59,682 nucleotides of DNA from a virus, in the IMG/VR virus record IMGVR_UViG_3300043466_003081, positions 1-59,682 of that record, one strand, 5' to 3'. Numbering within the stretch: position 1 is the stretch's first letter; each line of letters begins with the position of its first letter. This document shows positions 1 to 6,012 of this stretch, piece by piece. The position numbers and the translations under genes were made by a program. Below the pieces are notes generated by a model. It was not told the DNA's origin. It did no database searches and saw only the letters and a program-made list of their open reading frames with translations.

Positions 1-528
1 TAGCTCTGCTACAGTCCAAATTGTGGAACCGTAGACCACAACATCATTCTGTTTCAGCTTATCCTTTTCAACAGTAGCATGACGAGGATTACCTGTTCCA
101 GCCAACGGTACAAGTTTAACAGTATAAGGTTTCACTTCCTCAAGAGCATCTTTCTTAAATGCCTTGATAGCGTTGTTAGCGTCACCGCGAATCTCAAGTA
201 CTAGCTCACCAGCAGTATTGGTACCGATGTGGATACCATACACTTCTTCACCGATAACTTTGAATAGCTTAGACATGGTTTTCTTTTCCTCTTTTGTGTT
301 GCCGATTACTGTGTAGTTGCTTAGGGTATAGTTATCACCATCATACAAGGTACAATCGTTTAAACCTTTAGTATTGTAGTCTTGACCTTCCCAACGTTCT
401 AAGGGACGGCAACTTGCTGTGTCTGCTCTGTCATTTCTAAGATGAATCTTGTAGACTTCAAGAGGCACCTTGTTACGTCGATGCTTTAGAACATCACCTT
501 CTTTTAGATACTTTAGTACTACTGCCAT
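1..528 (-). CDS. Hypothetical protein, C-terminus beyond left edge
   Basis: The reading frame is open from ATG at 528 to the window edge (176 codons, no stop), so only the N-terminal part is visible. I do not recognise a family. The ATG overlaps the stop of the upstream gene by 10 bases, which favours translational coupling and this start. A second in-frame ATG at 276 (MSKLFKVIGEEVYGIHIG) has an AGAGGA about 10 bases upstream and could be an internal start. The half after 276 is rich in beta-type residues, with no membrane segment. Function unknown. Confidence 0.65.
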   Translation of the reverse strand, partial: MAVVLKYLKEGDVLKHRRNKVPLEVYKIHLRNDRADTASCRPLERWEGQDYNTKGLNDCTLYDGDNYTLSNYTVIGNTKEEKKTMSKLFKVIGEEVYGIHIGTNTAGELVLEIRGDANNAIKAFKKDALEEVKPYTVKLVPLAGTGNPRHATVEKDKLKQNDVVVYGSTIWTVAEL

Positions 529-698
529 TTTACCCCCAAGGTGTCTTTCCCAAATACAACGTAAAAGGGATTAGTGATTGCTGATGGAGCCTCTGAATAG
601 CTCATGTGTTCATGATGGTCCCAGTCGTCTTCGTTCCAAGCCTTGTGCTCCTTTATCAGGTTAAACTCTGCTTTACTCATAGAACGTATGTTCGCCAT
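519..698 (-). CDS. Small hypothetical acidic protein (59 aa)
   Basis: Unrecognised. It begins MANIRSMSKAEFNLIKEHK and contains an acidic, His-rich patch (NEDDWDHHEH). The ATG at 698 is preferred over an upstream start at 746 because AAGGA lies about 9 bases before it and the upstream residues would lie inside the hydrolase gene. It overlaps the hydrolase 3' end by 26 bases and the next gene by 10 bases. Function unknown. Confidence 0.55.
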   Translation of the reverse strand: MANIRSMSKAEFNLIKEHKAWNEDDWDHHEHMSYSEAPSAITNPFYVVFGKDTLGVKWQ

Positions 699-1029
699 AG
701 CGTCCGATCCTTTTTCTGGTTTTAAAGAAACCTTTACGAGGTCCACTGTGAAAGAACAAAGCGTTTGTACCGGGTAACTCTGTGTAACCCCAGTACACTT
801 CTCCTGCCATAGTCACTGAGTCTAAGAAGACAGCTTCAGTAATAGGCAGGTCTTTGTTAGACCAAGAGAACTGTTTAGGCTGGTAGACTACCTCACAAAT
901 AGTTGCTGGGAAGTCTTCGTGTTTAACTCTGTTCATGATAACCTCAGCTACAAGTAACTGAGCATCAATAGTTTCTGAACGAGCTTCGTGGTAGAGAGCT
1001 AGGGCTAAGCATAAGATACTTTCTAGCAT
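673..1029 (-). CDS. SleB-like cell wall hydrolase
   Basis: This 118-residue protein matches the Hydrolase_2/SleB family by pattern: LALALYHEARSE near the N-terminus (the family's E/A-R-G/S-E helix), then VAEVIMNRVKHEDFPATICEVVY and QFSW, the hallmarks of these small muramidase or amidase-like enzymes. It would cut peptidoglycan. It has no clear signal peptide, although residues 1-13 are hydrophobic. It lies in the minus-strand small-gene array, far from the late endolysin at 45635, so it may act in entry, in remodelling, or as a second lysis enzyme. The family call is good; the exact bond cut is unknown. Confidence 0.8.
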   Translation of the reverse strand: MLESILCLALALYHEARSETIDAQLLVAEVIMNRVKHEDFPATICEVVYQPKQFSWSNKDLPITEAVFLDSVTMAGEVYWGYTELPGTNALFFHSGPRKGFFKTRKRIGRYGEHTFYE

Positions 1030-1043
1030 GCTACCTCCTTTGT

Positions 1044-1244
1044 TTAGAAAGGAATCAGTAGAGACTCCACGTATTGCATGTGATTTTCACTCATCTCTGC
1101 TAGGTCTTCATCAGTTATCTCTTTCCAAGTTGAGTTGTCTAAGGAACGCTCGATGTATCTCCAGTCTCGACATCGATAGTACCAAACTGTTCCGTCGAAC
1201 TCTGTGTAAGAGTTCAAAGGATCTATGCGGCAGTCATCGCACAT
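1044..1244 (-). CDS. Small hypothetical protein with CxxC (66 aa)
   Basis: Unrecognised. It starts MCDDCRIDPLNSY, with a CxxC at the N-terminus and a third Cys at residue 26 (YRCRDW), so metal binding is possible but unproven. The start overlaps the 3' end of the upstream membrane peptide by 11 bases, in the tight packing of this operon. Confidence 0.55.
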   Translation of the reverse strand: MCDDCRIDPLNSYTEFDGTVWYYRCRDWRYIERSLDNSTWKEITDEDLAEMSENHMQYVESLLIPF

Positions 1245-1389
1245 TATCCCACCTTGTTGGCATTGAAGTTACCATAGACCACAGCAAAGAGTAGATAGCT
1301 TGCTCATAGTTACCTACCCAACTGTAGTAGCATGCCATACCTAGCCAAAGAGTAGACGCTACTAGTAGTACTAAGTTTAGAAGTTTCAT
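1234..1389 (-). CDS. Small membrane peptide (51 aa)
   Basis: ATG at 1389 is preceded by AAAGGAAACC (good spacing), and the frame runs to TGA at 1234-1236. The N-terminal segment MKLLNLVLLVASTLWLGMAC is a transmembrane or signal-like helix. The Cys at residue 20 follows GMA, which is not a canonical lipobox. Function unknown. It fills what would otherwise be a gap between the deaminase and the 1044-1244 gene. Confidence 0.5.
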   Translation of the reverse strand: MKLLNLVLLVASTLWLGMACYYSWVGNYEQAIYSLLWSMVTSMPTRWDNVR

Positions 1390-1399
1390 AAGGTTTCCT

Positions 1400-1822
1400 T
1401 TAGTTGTTAGTGTAGTCTATTGTTACCCCTGCTTCTTGTAACATTGATCGTGCTACTGTGAAGTTACGATACCAAGAAGACCAAGGTTCAGGTGCAGGTG
1501 CTACTACCCTACTGATTCCTCGTTGTATAGCTAACCCTGCACAAGTACTGCAGAGAAAGCTGGTGCAGTAAAGAGTGGCTCCGTGGCAGTCGTTAGAAGA
1601 GAGAAGAGCATAAGCCTCTGCATGCACTACAATTAGGTTCTTATACTCTTTGTCTGACCAGCGGGTATCGGTGTTAGCGATACCTTTAGGAAACTGGTTG
1701 AAGCCTCTAGTGAGGACTTTCCCGTTTCTTGCAACTACGCAACCTACTTTTTTGTTAGGGTCTAGAGACCAAGAAGCTTGTTCTTGTGCTAACTTGAACA
1801 AAAAGTGATCTCGATCATTCAT
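1400..1822 (-). CDS. dCMP/cytidine deaminase-family protein
   Basis: The zinc site of the cytidine deaminase superfamily is intact: H67-A-E69 (VVHAEAYAL), then C91-S-T-C94. An N-terminal segment GCVVARNGKVLTRGFNQFP is typical of deoxycytidylate deaminases. It would convert dCMP to dUMP to feed dTTP synthesis. ATG at 1822 overlaps the upstream stop (ATGA), so I prefer it to the ORF start at 1840. Length (140 aa) is normal for phage dCMP deaminases. Substrate is inferred from family, not proven. Confidence 0.8.
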   Translation of the reverse strand: MNDRDHFLFKLAQEQASWSLDPNKKVGCVVARNGKVLTRGFNQFPKGIANTDTRWSDKEYKNLIVVHAEAYALLSSNDCHGATLYCTSFLCSTCAGLAIQRGISRVVAPAPEPWSSWYRNFTVARSMLQEAGVTIDYTNN

Positions 1823-2001
1823 TCTAGTTCCTCTGTACAATCACAGTCGTAAACGTACTCTGACCAGATAGAGTCGTAAGCTACGTCCATTTTAGCTTTC
1901 CAATGGCCAACTCCTTCAGGACTCACTCTTGCTGAGATTGCAAGTACTAGAACATACATTGTAAGCAGGAAGATAGCGAAGTCTCTCATGTTCTGGATCA
2001 T
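1819..2001 (-). CDS. Single-pass membrane protein (60 aa)
   Basis: Residues 7-24 (DFAIFLLTMYVLVLAISA) form one strong hydrophobic helix, followed by a soluble acidic tail with a CDC motif. The start overlaps the stop of the upstream gene (ATGA) and its own stop overlaps the deaminase start. Unrecognised; probably an inner-membrane early protein. Confidence 0.55.
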   Translation of the reverse strand: MIQNMRDFAIFLLTMYVLVLAISARVSPEGVGHWKAKMDVAYDSIWSEYVYDCDCTEELE

Positions 2002-2513
2002 TTGTTTTCTCCTTTGATCTCTGCTATGAGGTCTTTGATACGTTTATTGTAAGCTCCAGCACCACTGTGCATAGCGCTGTTATAGCGTAGTGCTGACTCT
2101 AGTAGTTCTACAGACTTTTCTAGTAGCAACTCCTTCTCATGTAGTTTTTCAGCTAGTCGATCAGAAACAGCAGAGTGATTCTTTACTGCTTCTTCAAGAT
2201 GCTCTACTGGGCATTTTCCTTCGTAAGTTTGCCAAAGTAAGTTGTAGTAGCCTAGCCTAGCTTCAAGGGCTTCGATCTTCTCCCCGTTGATGGCGTCGAG
2301 GTCATCCATAAGTTTGACTTTGGCAGTCAGGGCTTCGATGCGGTCGGTGGCGGGAAGGGCGCGCAGGGCGTTGATGATGGACGCAGGGCCAAAAGCGCGG
2401 TTTTCTTCTGCCGCCGCAAGCGCATCACCGCGCCGGATCAGGTCATGGTCACTCATGGCTCTCTCCTCAATAGTCTCAAGGTCGCCAAGCTGGTGTGCTT
2501 CGGTCCAGTTCAT
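1998..2513 (-). CDS. Coiled-coil hypothetical protein with GC-rich N-terminal part
   Basis: The N-terminal half holds the widespread phage motif DHDLIRRGDALAAAEE followed by a short helical stretch. The C-terminal half (roughly residues 75-165) is a long heptad-like helix (EEAVKNHSAVSDRLAEKL). Two starts are possible: ATG 2513 (GGAGG upstream, coupled to the 21-aa peptide) and ATG 2456 (GAGGAG upstream, MSDHDLIRRGD). The DNA for about residues 18-77 is strikingly GC-rich, unlike its neighbours, which suggests a transferred segment fused to a native tail. Function unknown. Confidence 0.6.
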   Translation of the reverse strand: MNWTEAHQLGDLETIEERAMSDHDLIRRGDALAAAEENRAFGPASIINALRALPATDRIEALTAKVKLMDDLDAINGEKIEALEARLGYYNLLWQTYEGKCPVEHLEEAVKNHSAVSDRLAEKLHEKELLLEKSVELLESALRYNSAMHSGAGAYNKRIKDLIAEIKGENK

Positions 2514-2575
2514 TTCGTCCTCCGATTTGGACAGTCTCTACCTTGATTACAGTTGTTGTTACAGGGTGGGCACAT
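2510..2575 (-). CDS. 21-residue Cys-rich peptide
   Basis: ATG at 2575 has a near-perfect AAGGAG six bases upstream. The peptide MCPPCNNNCNQGRDCPNRR ends in Thr-Lys and its stop overlaps the next start (ATGA). It has four Cys, with a CxxC at residues 2-5. A CNQGR(D/A)C-type core occurs in many tiny proteobacterial and phage ORFs that I recall as uncharacterised. Probably a real, coupled micro-gene that may bind metal. Function unknown. Confidence 0.6.
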   Translation of the reverse strand: MCPPCNNNCNQGRDCPNRRTK

Positions 2576-2602
2576 GGTTCTCTCCTTAGTTTGTTAACCT
2601 CC

Positions 2603-2624
2603 CACCTCTTAGCTATAAAGAAGA
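2603..2624 (+). promoter_or_regulatory. Copy 1 of dispersed 21-bp element (candidate phage promoter)
   Basis: Contains ACCTCTTAGCTATAAAG followed by AAGA, identical over 22 bases to 22639-22660 and with one mismatch over 21 bases to the minus-strand copy at 57141-57162. The CTATA plus purine-rich block recalls T7/SP6-class promoters. It lies in the gene-free stretch 2576-2736, but points opposite to the flanking minus-strand genes, so here it would yield antisense RNA or act as a non-directional site. Confidence 0.45.
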
Positions 2625-2736
2625 ATGAGAGTTCTTTGGGGGTCGTCATCAGTGGTTCAGTTAGAAGAACTATGATGTTTTTCCTACTTTCCGGTGACTA
2701 GCGTCAGCTATAGGGGGTAGGGGGCCATCATAGTGG

Positions 2737-3012
2737 TTAGTTAGAAGAGAGAAGAAATAAATCAGTCACATCTAACTTCTTTTCTTCTTCTTTCTTCTTA
2801 TACTGATCGAGTATCAACTGTGCTTCTTCTTGTGTTTTAACCACACAATAAAATAGCTGTAGATCTGGAAAGCGAAAAGTAGTCAACTCTGAGCATACAC
2901 CAGACCACTCATACACTGGTTTAGACCACCAGAGCATACCTGTTGTTCTTCCTGTTGATTTCCAAACCTGAGGAACATAGCCTTTAGTGACCACGACAAT
3001 ACGTGTTTTCAT
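2737..3012 (-). CDS. Hypothetical protein (91 aa)
   Basis: Unrecognised. It begins MKTRIVVVTKGYVPQVWKS. ATG at 3012 has GGAGG 5-6 bases upstream and directly follows the stop of the 3014-3265 gene, so the longer ORF start at 3132 is rejected. The C-terminus is a charged helix (YKKKEEEKK). First gene to the right of the non-coding stretch 2576-2736. Confidence 0.55.
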   Translation of the reverse strand: MKTRIVVVTKGYVPQVWKSTGRTTGMLWWSKPVYEWSGVCSELTTFRFPDLQLFYCVVKTQEEAQLILDQYKKKEEEKKLDVTDLFLLSSN

Positions 3013-3013
3013 G

Positions 3014-3265
3014 TTACGCCTCCAGACGGTTGTGAACAGCCAACGGTACTTCATTATGACGTACCTTTGTCCAGTGTTCTTTAGCGAGACTAAACACATA
3101 GTCTCCCTGTTTGTAACTGTACTCGTAGTCAAGGTCAGCCCACATAATCTTTACCTTGTCTACAGTGATACGTGCCCACTTGTTACGTACAGGATGGTGA
3201 TACCAACCCTGTGCACAGTAGTAGCCACGGTTGTTGACGGTAGTTACAGCGGTGTCCTTGCTCAT
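3014..3265 (-). CDS. Hypothetical protein (83 aa)
   Basis: Unrecognised basic, Trp/Tyr-rich protein (GWYHHPVRNKWARITVDK, then YEYSYKQGDYVFSLAKE). Start ATG 3265 overlaps the upstream stop (ATGA). The beta-rich C-terminal part could be a small SH3/KOW-like fold, but this is only an impression. Confidence 0.55.
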   Translation of the reverse strand: MSKDTAVTTVNNRGYYCAQGWYHHPVRNKWARITVDKVKIMWADLDYEYSYKQGDYVFSLAKEHWTKVRHNEVPLAVHNRLEA

Positions 3266-3561
3266 AGTCCTAGTTCCTTCTTTAGCTGTTCATATTGTGA
3301 GCGTTTGTAAGCTTGCTGTCGAGTAGCTTCTAATACTACTCTTTTATTGTACTCTTCTTCTGTCTCTCCACGATAGAAGATCCAACGTAGTTCTACTGAA
3401 CCTTCATAGTCTGTACAATATTCGAAGTAAACACCATCACAGCCAAATAGAGACTTAGCTCTTTCTTGTGCTGCTTTAGTTTCTGCTTCTATTGTGCTTG
3501 CAGGAGTTTCATATCCCCAGTTTATTACTTCTTCGACTAGGTTAAACTTACGACGAGTCAT
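3262..3561 (-). CDS. Hypothetical protein (99 aa)
   Basis: Unrecognised, mostly helical with a central aromatic strand region (VYFEYCTDYEGSVELRWIF). Both ends overlap neighbours by four bases (ATGA), so it is co-translated in the minus-strand array. Function unknown. Confidence 0.55.
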   Translation of the reverse strand: MTRRKFNLVEEVINWGYETPASTIEAETKAAQERAKSLFGCDGVYFEYCTDYEGSVELRWIFYRGETEEEYNKRVVLEATRQQAYKRSQYEQLKKELGL

Positions 3562-3830
3562 ACTGCCTCCAGTTGTTTGTAATGTTTCTTAAAGGGTCGA
3601 TAGTAAGGTTTAGTTTTTAACAACACCATACCATCCCCAAGAAAAGCTTCAATTCTAGCTTCATGTCCAGTATTTGAAATTCGAACTAACTCTCCTTTGC
3701 TAAAGGGACCTCCACCCTTCTTTTGTGGTGTAGTAGGTTCTTTTGATTCCGAATGCTTCAATTGCACGTGAGCATCCATCGCAAGGGCAACTTGACGCTG
3801 TACTTCCATCTTTACAAGTTCTAGCAACAT
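3558..3830 (-). CDS. Small basic protein overlapping the deaminase gene
   Basis: The C-terminal 50 residues (FSKGELVRISNTGHEARIEA onward) look like a KOW/SH3-like RNA- or protein-binding strand fold. The N-terminus MLLELVKMEVQRQVALAMDA is amphipathic. The best ribosome site (AAGGAG, spacing 10) belongs to ATG 3830, which places 131 bases inside the deaminase gene at 3700-4083 in another frame. Alternative starts at 3809 or 3779 lack a good site. Function unknown. Confidence 0.5.
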   Translation of the reverse strand: MLLELVKMEVQRQVALAMDAHVQLKHSESKEPTTPQKKGGGPFSKGELVRISNTGHEARIEAFLGDGMVLLKTKPYYRPFKKHYKQLEAV

Positions 3831-4083
3831 AGAGAGTGCACTCCTTTAGTAGTTCGGTTCCATAGAGATTTATTGCCCTGACTATGCAGTCTATTTCTGC
3901 ATGCAAGTTTACACAGTCAGGATGTTTACTGTAGCGTAGCATCATAGGATGCGTTTTGTAGCGGTTGACTCCTGTGGCCAACAACCGGCCTCGGTAGTAG
4001 AGTCCCGCTGCATGTTTAGAGCGGAACACTGGTTCTGTTTTCCTAGCCAGCTCGATTATATGACTAGCGTGGCTTACTTCCAC
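3700..4083 (-). CDS. Second cytidine-deaminase-fold protein
   Basis: The zinc-site residues are present: H61-A-E63 (VNLHAEIDCI) and C99-P-C101-D-G-C104, giving the PCxxC motif of the superfamily. This is a different subtype from the 1400-1822 protein, with a longer insert (ARTCKDGSTASS) before the Cys pair. It may act on a free nucleotide, on RNA, or on a modified base; substrate unknown. It overlaps the 4074-4421 gene by 10 bases at its start and the 3558-3830 gene by 131 bases at its end. Confidence 0.7.
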   Translation of the reverse strand: MEVSHASHIIELARKTEPVFRSKHAAGLYYRGRLLATGVNRYKTHPMMLRYSKHPDCVNLHAEIDCIVRAINLYGTELLKECTLYVARTCKDGSTASSCPCDGCSRAIEAFGIKRTYYTTKEGWRSL

Positions 4084-4421
4084 GATCGACCTAGTTCAAA
4101 GACGTATTTGAAGTAGTCTTTTTCCATCATGTAGCTGTCTCTACACTTAGCAACTTTCCAAGCCTCTTCCCAAGGTTCTAACTTGTTAGTTAGGTAGTAA
4201 TCCTTTGGGCAACAAATTTTGAAAGTTTTAGGATCTGCACGATAGATAGTATGACTTCCAGTAGTCTCAACAATCAAACGACCATCTTGATCCTTACCGA
4301 TGTAATGAAAGTCACCCCAGCCGACAACAGTAAGTGGTTTAGTTAGGTCTAGCATAGTTTTCTCCGTAGCTATAGGTGTGTAATCTCGTTGACAGATAGA
4401 ACAGCTTCCAGATAAACACAT
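4074..4421 (-). CDS. Paralogue 1 of FELGRSWK trio
   Basis: Residues from about 23 onward (MLDLTKPLTVVGWGDFHYIG) align by eye with the next two genes upstream. All three share D-x-x-K/E-P-L at the start, a middle strand region, W-E-x-A-W/F, and an identical C-terminus FELGRSWK. The start is either ATG 4421 (TAATG overlap with the previous gene; adds a Cys-rich MCLSGSCSICQ leader) or ATG 4355 (GGAGA upstream). Function unknown; the tandem arrangement indicates gene duplication. Confidence 0.6.
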   Translation of the reverse strand: MCLSGSCSICQRDYTPIATEKTMLDLTKPLTVVGWGDFHYIGKDQDGRLIVETTGSHTIYRADPKTFKICCPKDYYLTNKLEPWEEAWKVAKCRDSYMMEKDYFKYVFELGRSWK

Positions 4422-4708
4422 TACTTCCAGCTCCTTCCTAGTTCGAATCCACGTTTAAAGATGTACTCCTCAGTACGATCGTCATCTTCCTCGATGCAGT
4501 ATTGATCGAAGGCTTTTTCCCAGTCTGGTTTTACGTTTTGTACCTTCCAAGTATCATCTATAAAGTTTTCTACTTTTCCAGTTTTTATGTTTACTCGATA
4601 AAGCAAGTTATTGTGGGTTAACACAACTACTAGCTCCTTACTAGGCATAGGTCCAATGTAAGCTACAGGATTGCCACGTAACTCTAGAGGTTTTGACCAG
4701 TCAATCAT
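4421..4708 (-). CDS. Paralogue 2 of FELGRSWK trio
   Basis: A 95-residue protein, MIDWSKPLELRGNPVAYIGP through to FELGRSWK, clearly related to its two neighbours in the same order of blocks. It starts with ATGA overlap to the gene at 4705-5190. It is the shortest and most regular member of the family, so it probably shows the basic domain: a beta-rich core followed by a C-terminal helix (WEKAFDQYCIEEDD). Function unknown. Confidence 0.6.
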   Translation of the reverse strand: MIDWSKPLELRGNPVAYIGPMPSKELVVVLTHNNLLYRVNIKTGKVENFIDDTWKVQNVKPDWEKAFDQYCIEEDDDRTEEYIFKRGFELGRSWK

Positions 4709-5190
4709 TTCCAGCTCCTTCCTAGCTCAAAAGCTTCCTTAAAGGTTTGTTCAACACTGTAGTCTTGTTCTGCTGGTTGACCTTTCCATAGTTCGAAAGC
4801 TTGTTTCCACTCTTGTGGTGGGTTAGTTACTTGGACAAACCCTAGTTGACCTTGTACAAGCCCTGTGTCTTTGTAAGCAGCGTAAACTGTGCCATCTTCG
4901 GTTTCTACTACCCACTTGTCTCCTTTAAGATTATTAGTTAGTACTTTACATGAAAGAGGAGCTTGGCCTAGACCCTCGATTCGTAGCGGTTCTTTCCAGT
5001 TTACTGTCATTTTAAGTTTCCTAAATAGTGTATACTTGAGGTTTTTTAACCGACGAACACCTGTATTAGTTTCTATAGTCAGATAGCCGTTAGCGTCTTG
5101 TTTCAGTTGATAACGTTCACCATGTTGAGTCTCAATACAGTCTCCACGGCAAACATCATAAACTATATGGTCTCCATACTTCCAAGTCAT
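4705..5190 (-). CDS. Paralogue 3 of FELGRSWK trio, with N-terminal extension
   Basis: The family domain begins at about residue 61 (MTVNWKEPLRIEGLGQ) and ends FELGRSWK. The first 60 residues (MTWKYGDHIVYDVCRGDCIE) are an additional beta-rich module in the same frame. An AGGAAA about eight bases before ATG 5010 means this may be two proteins, or one fusion with an internal start. The start at 5190 overlaps the upstream stop (ATGA). Function unknown. Confidence 0.55.
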   Translation of the reverse strand: MTWKYGDHIVYDVCRGDCIETQHGERYQLKQDANGYLTIETNTGVRRLKNLKYTLFRKLKMTVNWKEPLRIEGLGQAPLSCKVLTNNLKGDKWVVETEDGTVYAAYKDTGLVQGQLGFVQVTNPPQEWKQAFELWKGQPAEQDYSVEQTFKEAFELGRSWK

Positions 5191-5411
5191 GTTGCTGTGT
5201 AAGTCCCTTCTGGTAGCCCGAGAGCGGTTAACGCTTCTCTTAGCTGTTGGTTTGTCATTTCTACGACTTCATAACGCTCATACTCTTCATTCCACTGACG
5301 AACAAAGACTCCCTGTTCATCGAGTAACCATTCAACATCTTCTAGTCGTCCACTGTCGTCTAGTACTGTTATGATCGACTCAGCGAACACATGCTCTACT
5401 GTGAAGGTCAC
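5187..5411 (-). CDS. Hypothetical acidic protein (74 aa)
   Basis: Starts with GTG at 5411, overlapping the stop of the upstream small gene (GTGA). Sequence such as ITVLDDSGRLEDVEWLLDEQ gives an acidic beta-alpha protein with a C-terminal helix (MTNQQLREALTALGLP). Unrecognised. Confidence 0.5.
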   Translation of the reverse strand: MTFTVEHVFAESIITVLDDSGRLEDVEWLLDEQGVFVRQWNEEYERYEVVEMTNQQLREALTALGLPEGTYTAT

Positions 5412-5545
5412 TTGGTCACCGCCTGATACCAGAACAAACCTTCTTTATAGGTTGCTCCTGTAGTCAACCAGCCTAGACGAGTTAGTTTTGCTACATCAGA
5501 TAGTAGTTTAGATTCTGAGTAAGCACGAAGTACTTGTAGCATCAT
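5408..5545 (-). CDS. Small hypothetical protein, DUF1737-like (45 aa)
   Basis: Frame from ATG 5545 (or 5542) to TGA 5408-5410. The pattern SDVAKLTRLGWLTTGATYKE followed by FWYQAVTK resembles the small V-x-x-x-x-x-x-GW-x-x-GG domain (DUF1737-like), a weak visual match. It overlaps the next gene start. It is the first gene after the strong hairpin at 5582-5599. Confidence 0.45.
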   Translation of the reverse strand: MMLQVLRAYSESKLLSDVAKLTRLGWLTTGATYKEGLFWYQAVTK

Positions 5546-5581
5546 AGTAGCTCTCCGATAAAAAAAGCGAAGTGTAGAAGA

Positions 5582-5599
5582 CCCCCGCCGAAGCGGGGG
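5582..5599. terminator. GC-rich hairpin terminator
   Basis: CCCCCGC, CGAA, GCGGGGG form a seven-pair hairpin. In minus-strand RNA the loop is an extra-stable UUCG tetraloop followed by UCUUCU; in plus-strand RNA it is followed by GUUUUAG. It separates the tiny membrane-peptide genes (5664-6104) from 5408-5545 and probably limits read-through on the minus strand. Confidence 0.6.
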
Positions 5600-5663
5600 G
5601 TTTTAGTCTATTCAGACATTCTTCAGGTATTCTGTGGTGTCTAGTCACAGCCTTTGTTTAGTC

Positions 5664-5780
5664 TCATAGAATAGCCTTGAGCACTTTCCTCAGTACAAAA
5701 CTTAGAACATCAGCTAGCACGTAAGCAGCTAACTTAGAACCTACCGTTACTGCGAGGAATTTTAGTACGAGTGCAATCAA
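5664..5780 (-). CDS. Tiny hydrophobic peptide (38 aa), TTG start
   Basis: Starts with TTG at 5780 after AAGGA. The sequence IALVLKFLAVTVGSKLAAYV then a Lys/Arg-bearing amphipathic helix ends at TGA 5664. One hydrophobic helix is evident. It is the last of four consecutive tiny hydrophobic ORFs. Coding is inferred from the ribosome site and packing; unrecognised. Confidence 0.4.
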   Translation of the reverse strand: MIALVLKFLAVTVGSKLAAYVLADVLSFVLRKVLKAIL

Positions 5781-5795
5781 AGCTATTTCCTTTTC

Positions 5796-5897
5796 TTATT
5801 TCTTATATAGCCTAATTAATACAAGTAGAACTATTACTATCACTAGCAGCATAGGCCAAATAGCTGCCCAGTATAAGCTAAGCATTAAACTTAACAT
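5796..5897 (-). CDS. Tiny membrane peptide (33 aa)
   Basis: ATG 5897 lies inside the 3' end of the preceding ORF, with GAGGAG about 11 bases upstream. Almost the whole peptide (MLSLMLSLYWAAIWPMLLVI onward) is hydrophobic, with a basic tail RLYKK, so a single transmembrane segment with C-in topology is likely. Unrecognised. Confidence 0.45.
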   Translation of the reverse strand: MLSLMLSLYWAAIWPMLLVIVIVLLVLIRLYKK

Positions 5898-6012
5898 AGT
5901 GTAAAAGCTCCTCTAGCTTTTTGAGTTTTTTTAATTCAAGCAAAAACTTGGCTACAGTGACCAAGCAGAGTATAGTCAGCGGGATAGTTGGCACAAGAAC
6001 TACTAGCTGCAT
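5878..6012 (-). CDS. Tiny membrane peptide (44 aa)
   Basis: MQLVVLVPTIPLTILCLVTV is a transmembrane helix, followed by a Lys/Leu/Glu amphipathic helix (FLLELKKLKKLEELL). The start at 6012 overlaps the stop of the upstream peptide, and the end overlaps the next start by 20 bases. A TM helix plus charged helix recalls small regulators of membrane enzymes or holin antagonists, but that is speculation. Confidence 0.45.
   Translation of the reverse strand: MQLVVLVPTIPLTILCLVTVAKFLLELKKLKKLEELLHYVKFNA

Noticed and set aside
2287-2589. Plus-strand ORFs over the GC-rich island
   Set aside because: Open only because of high GC opposite the real gene; Arg/Ser/Ala-rich, no ribosome site.
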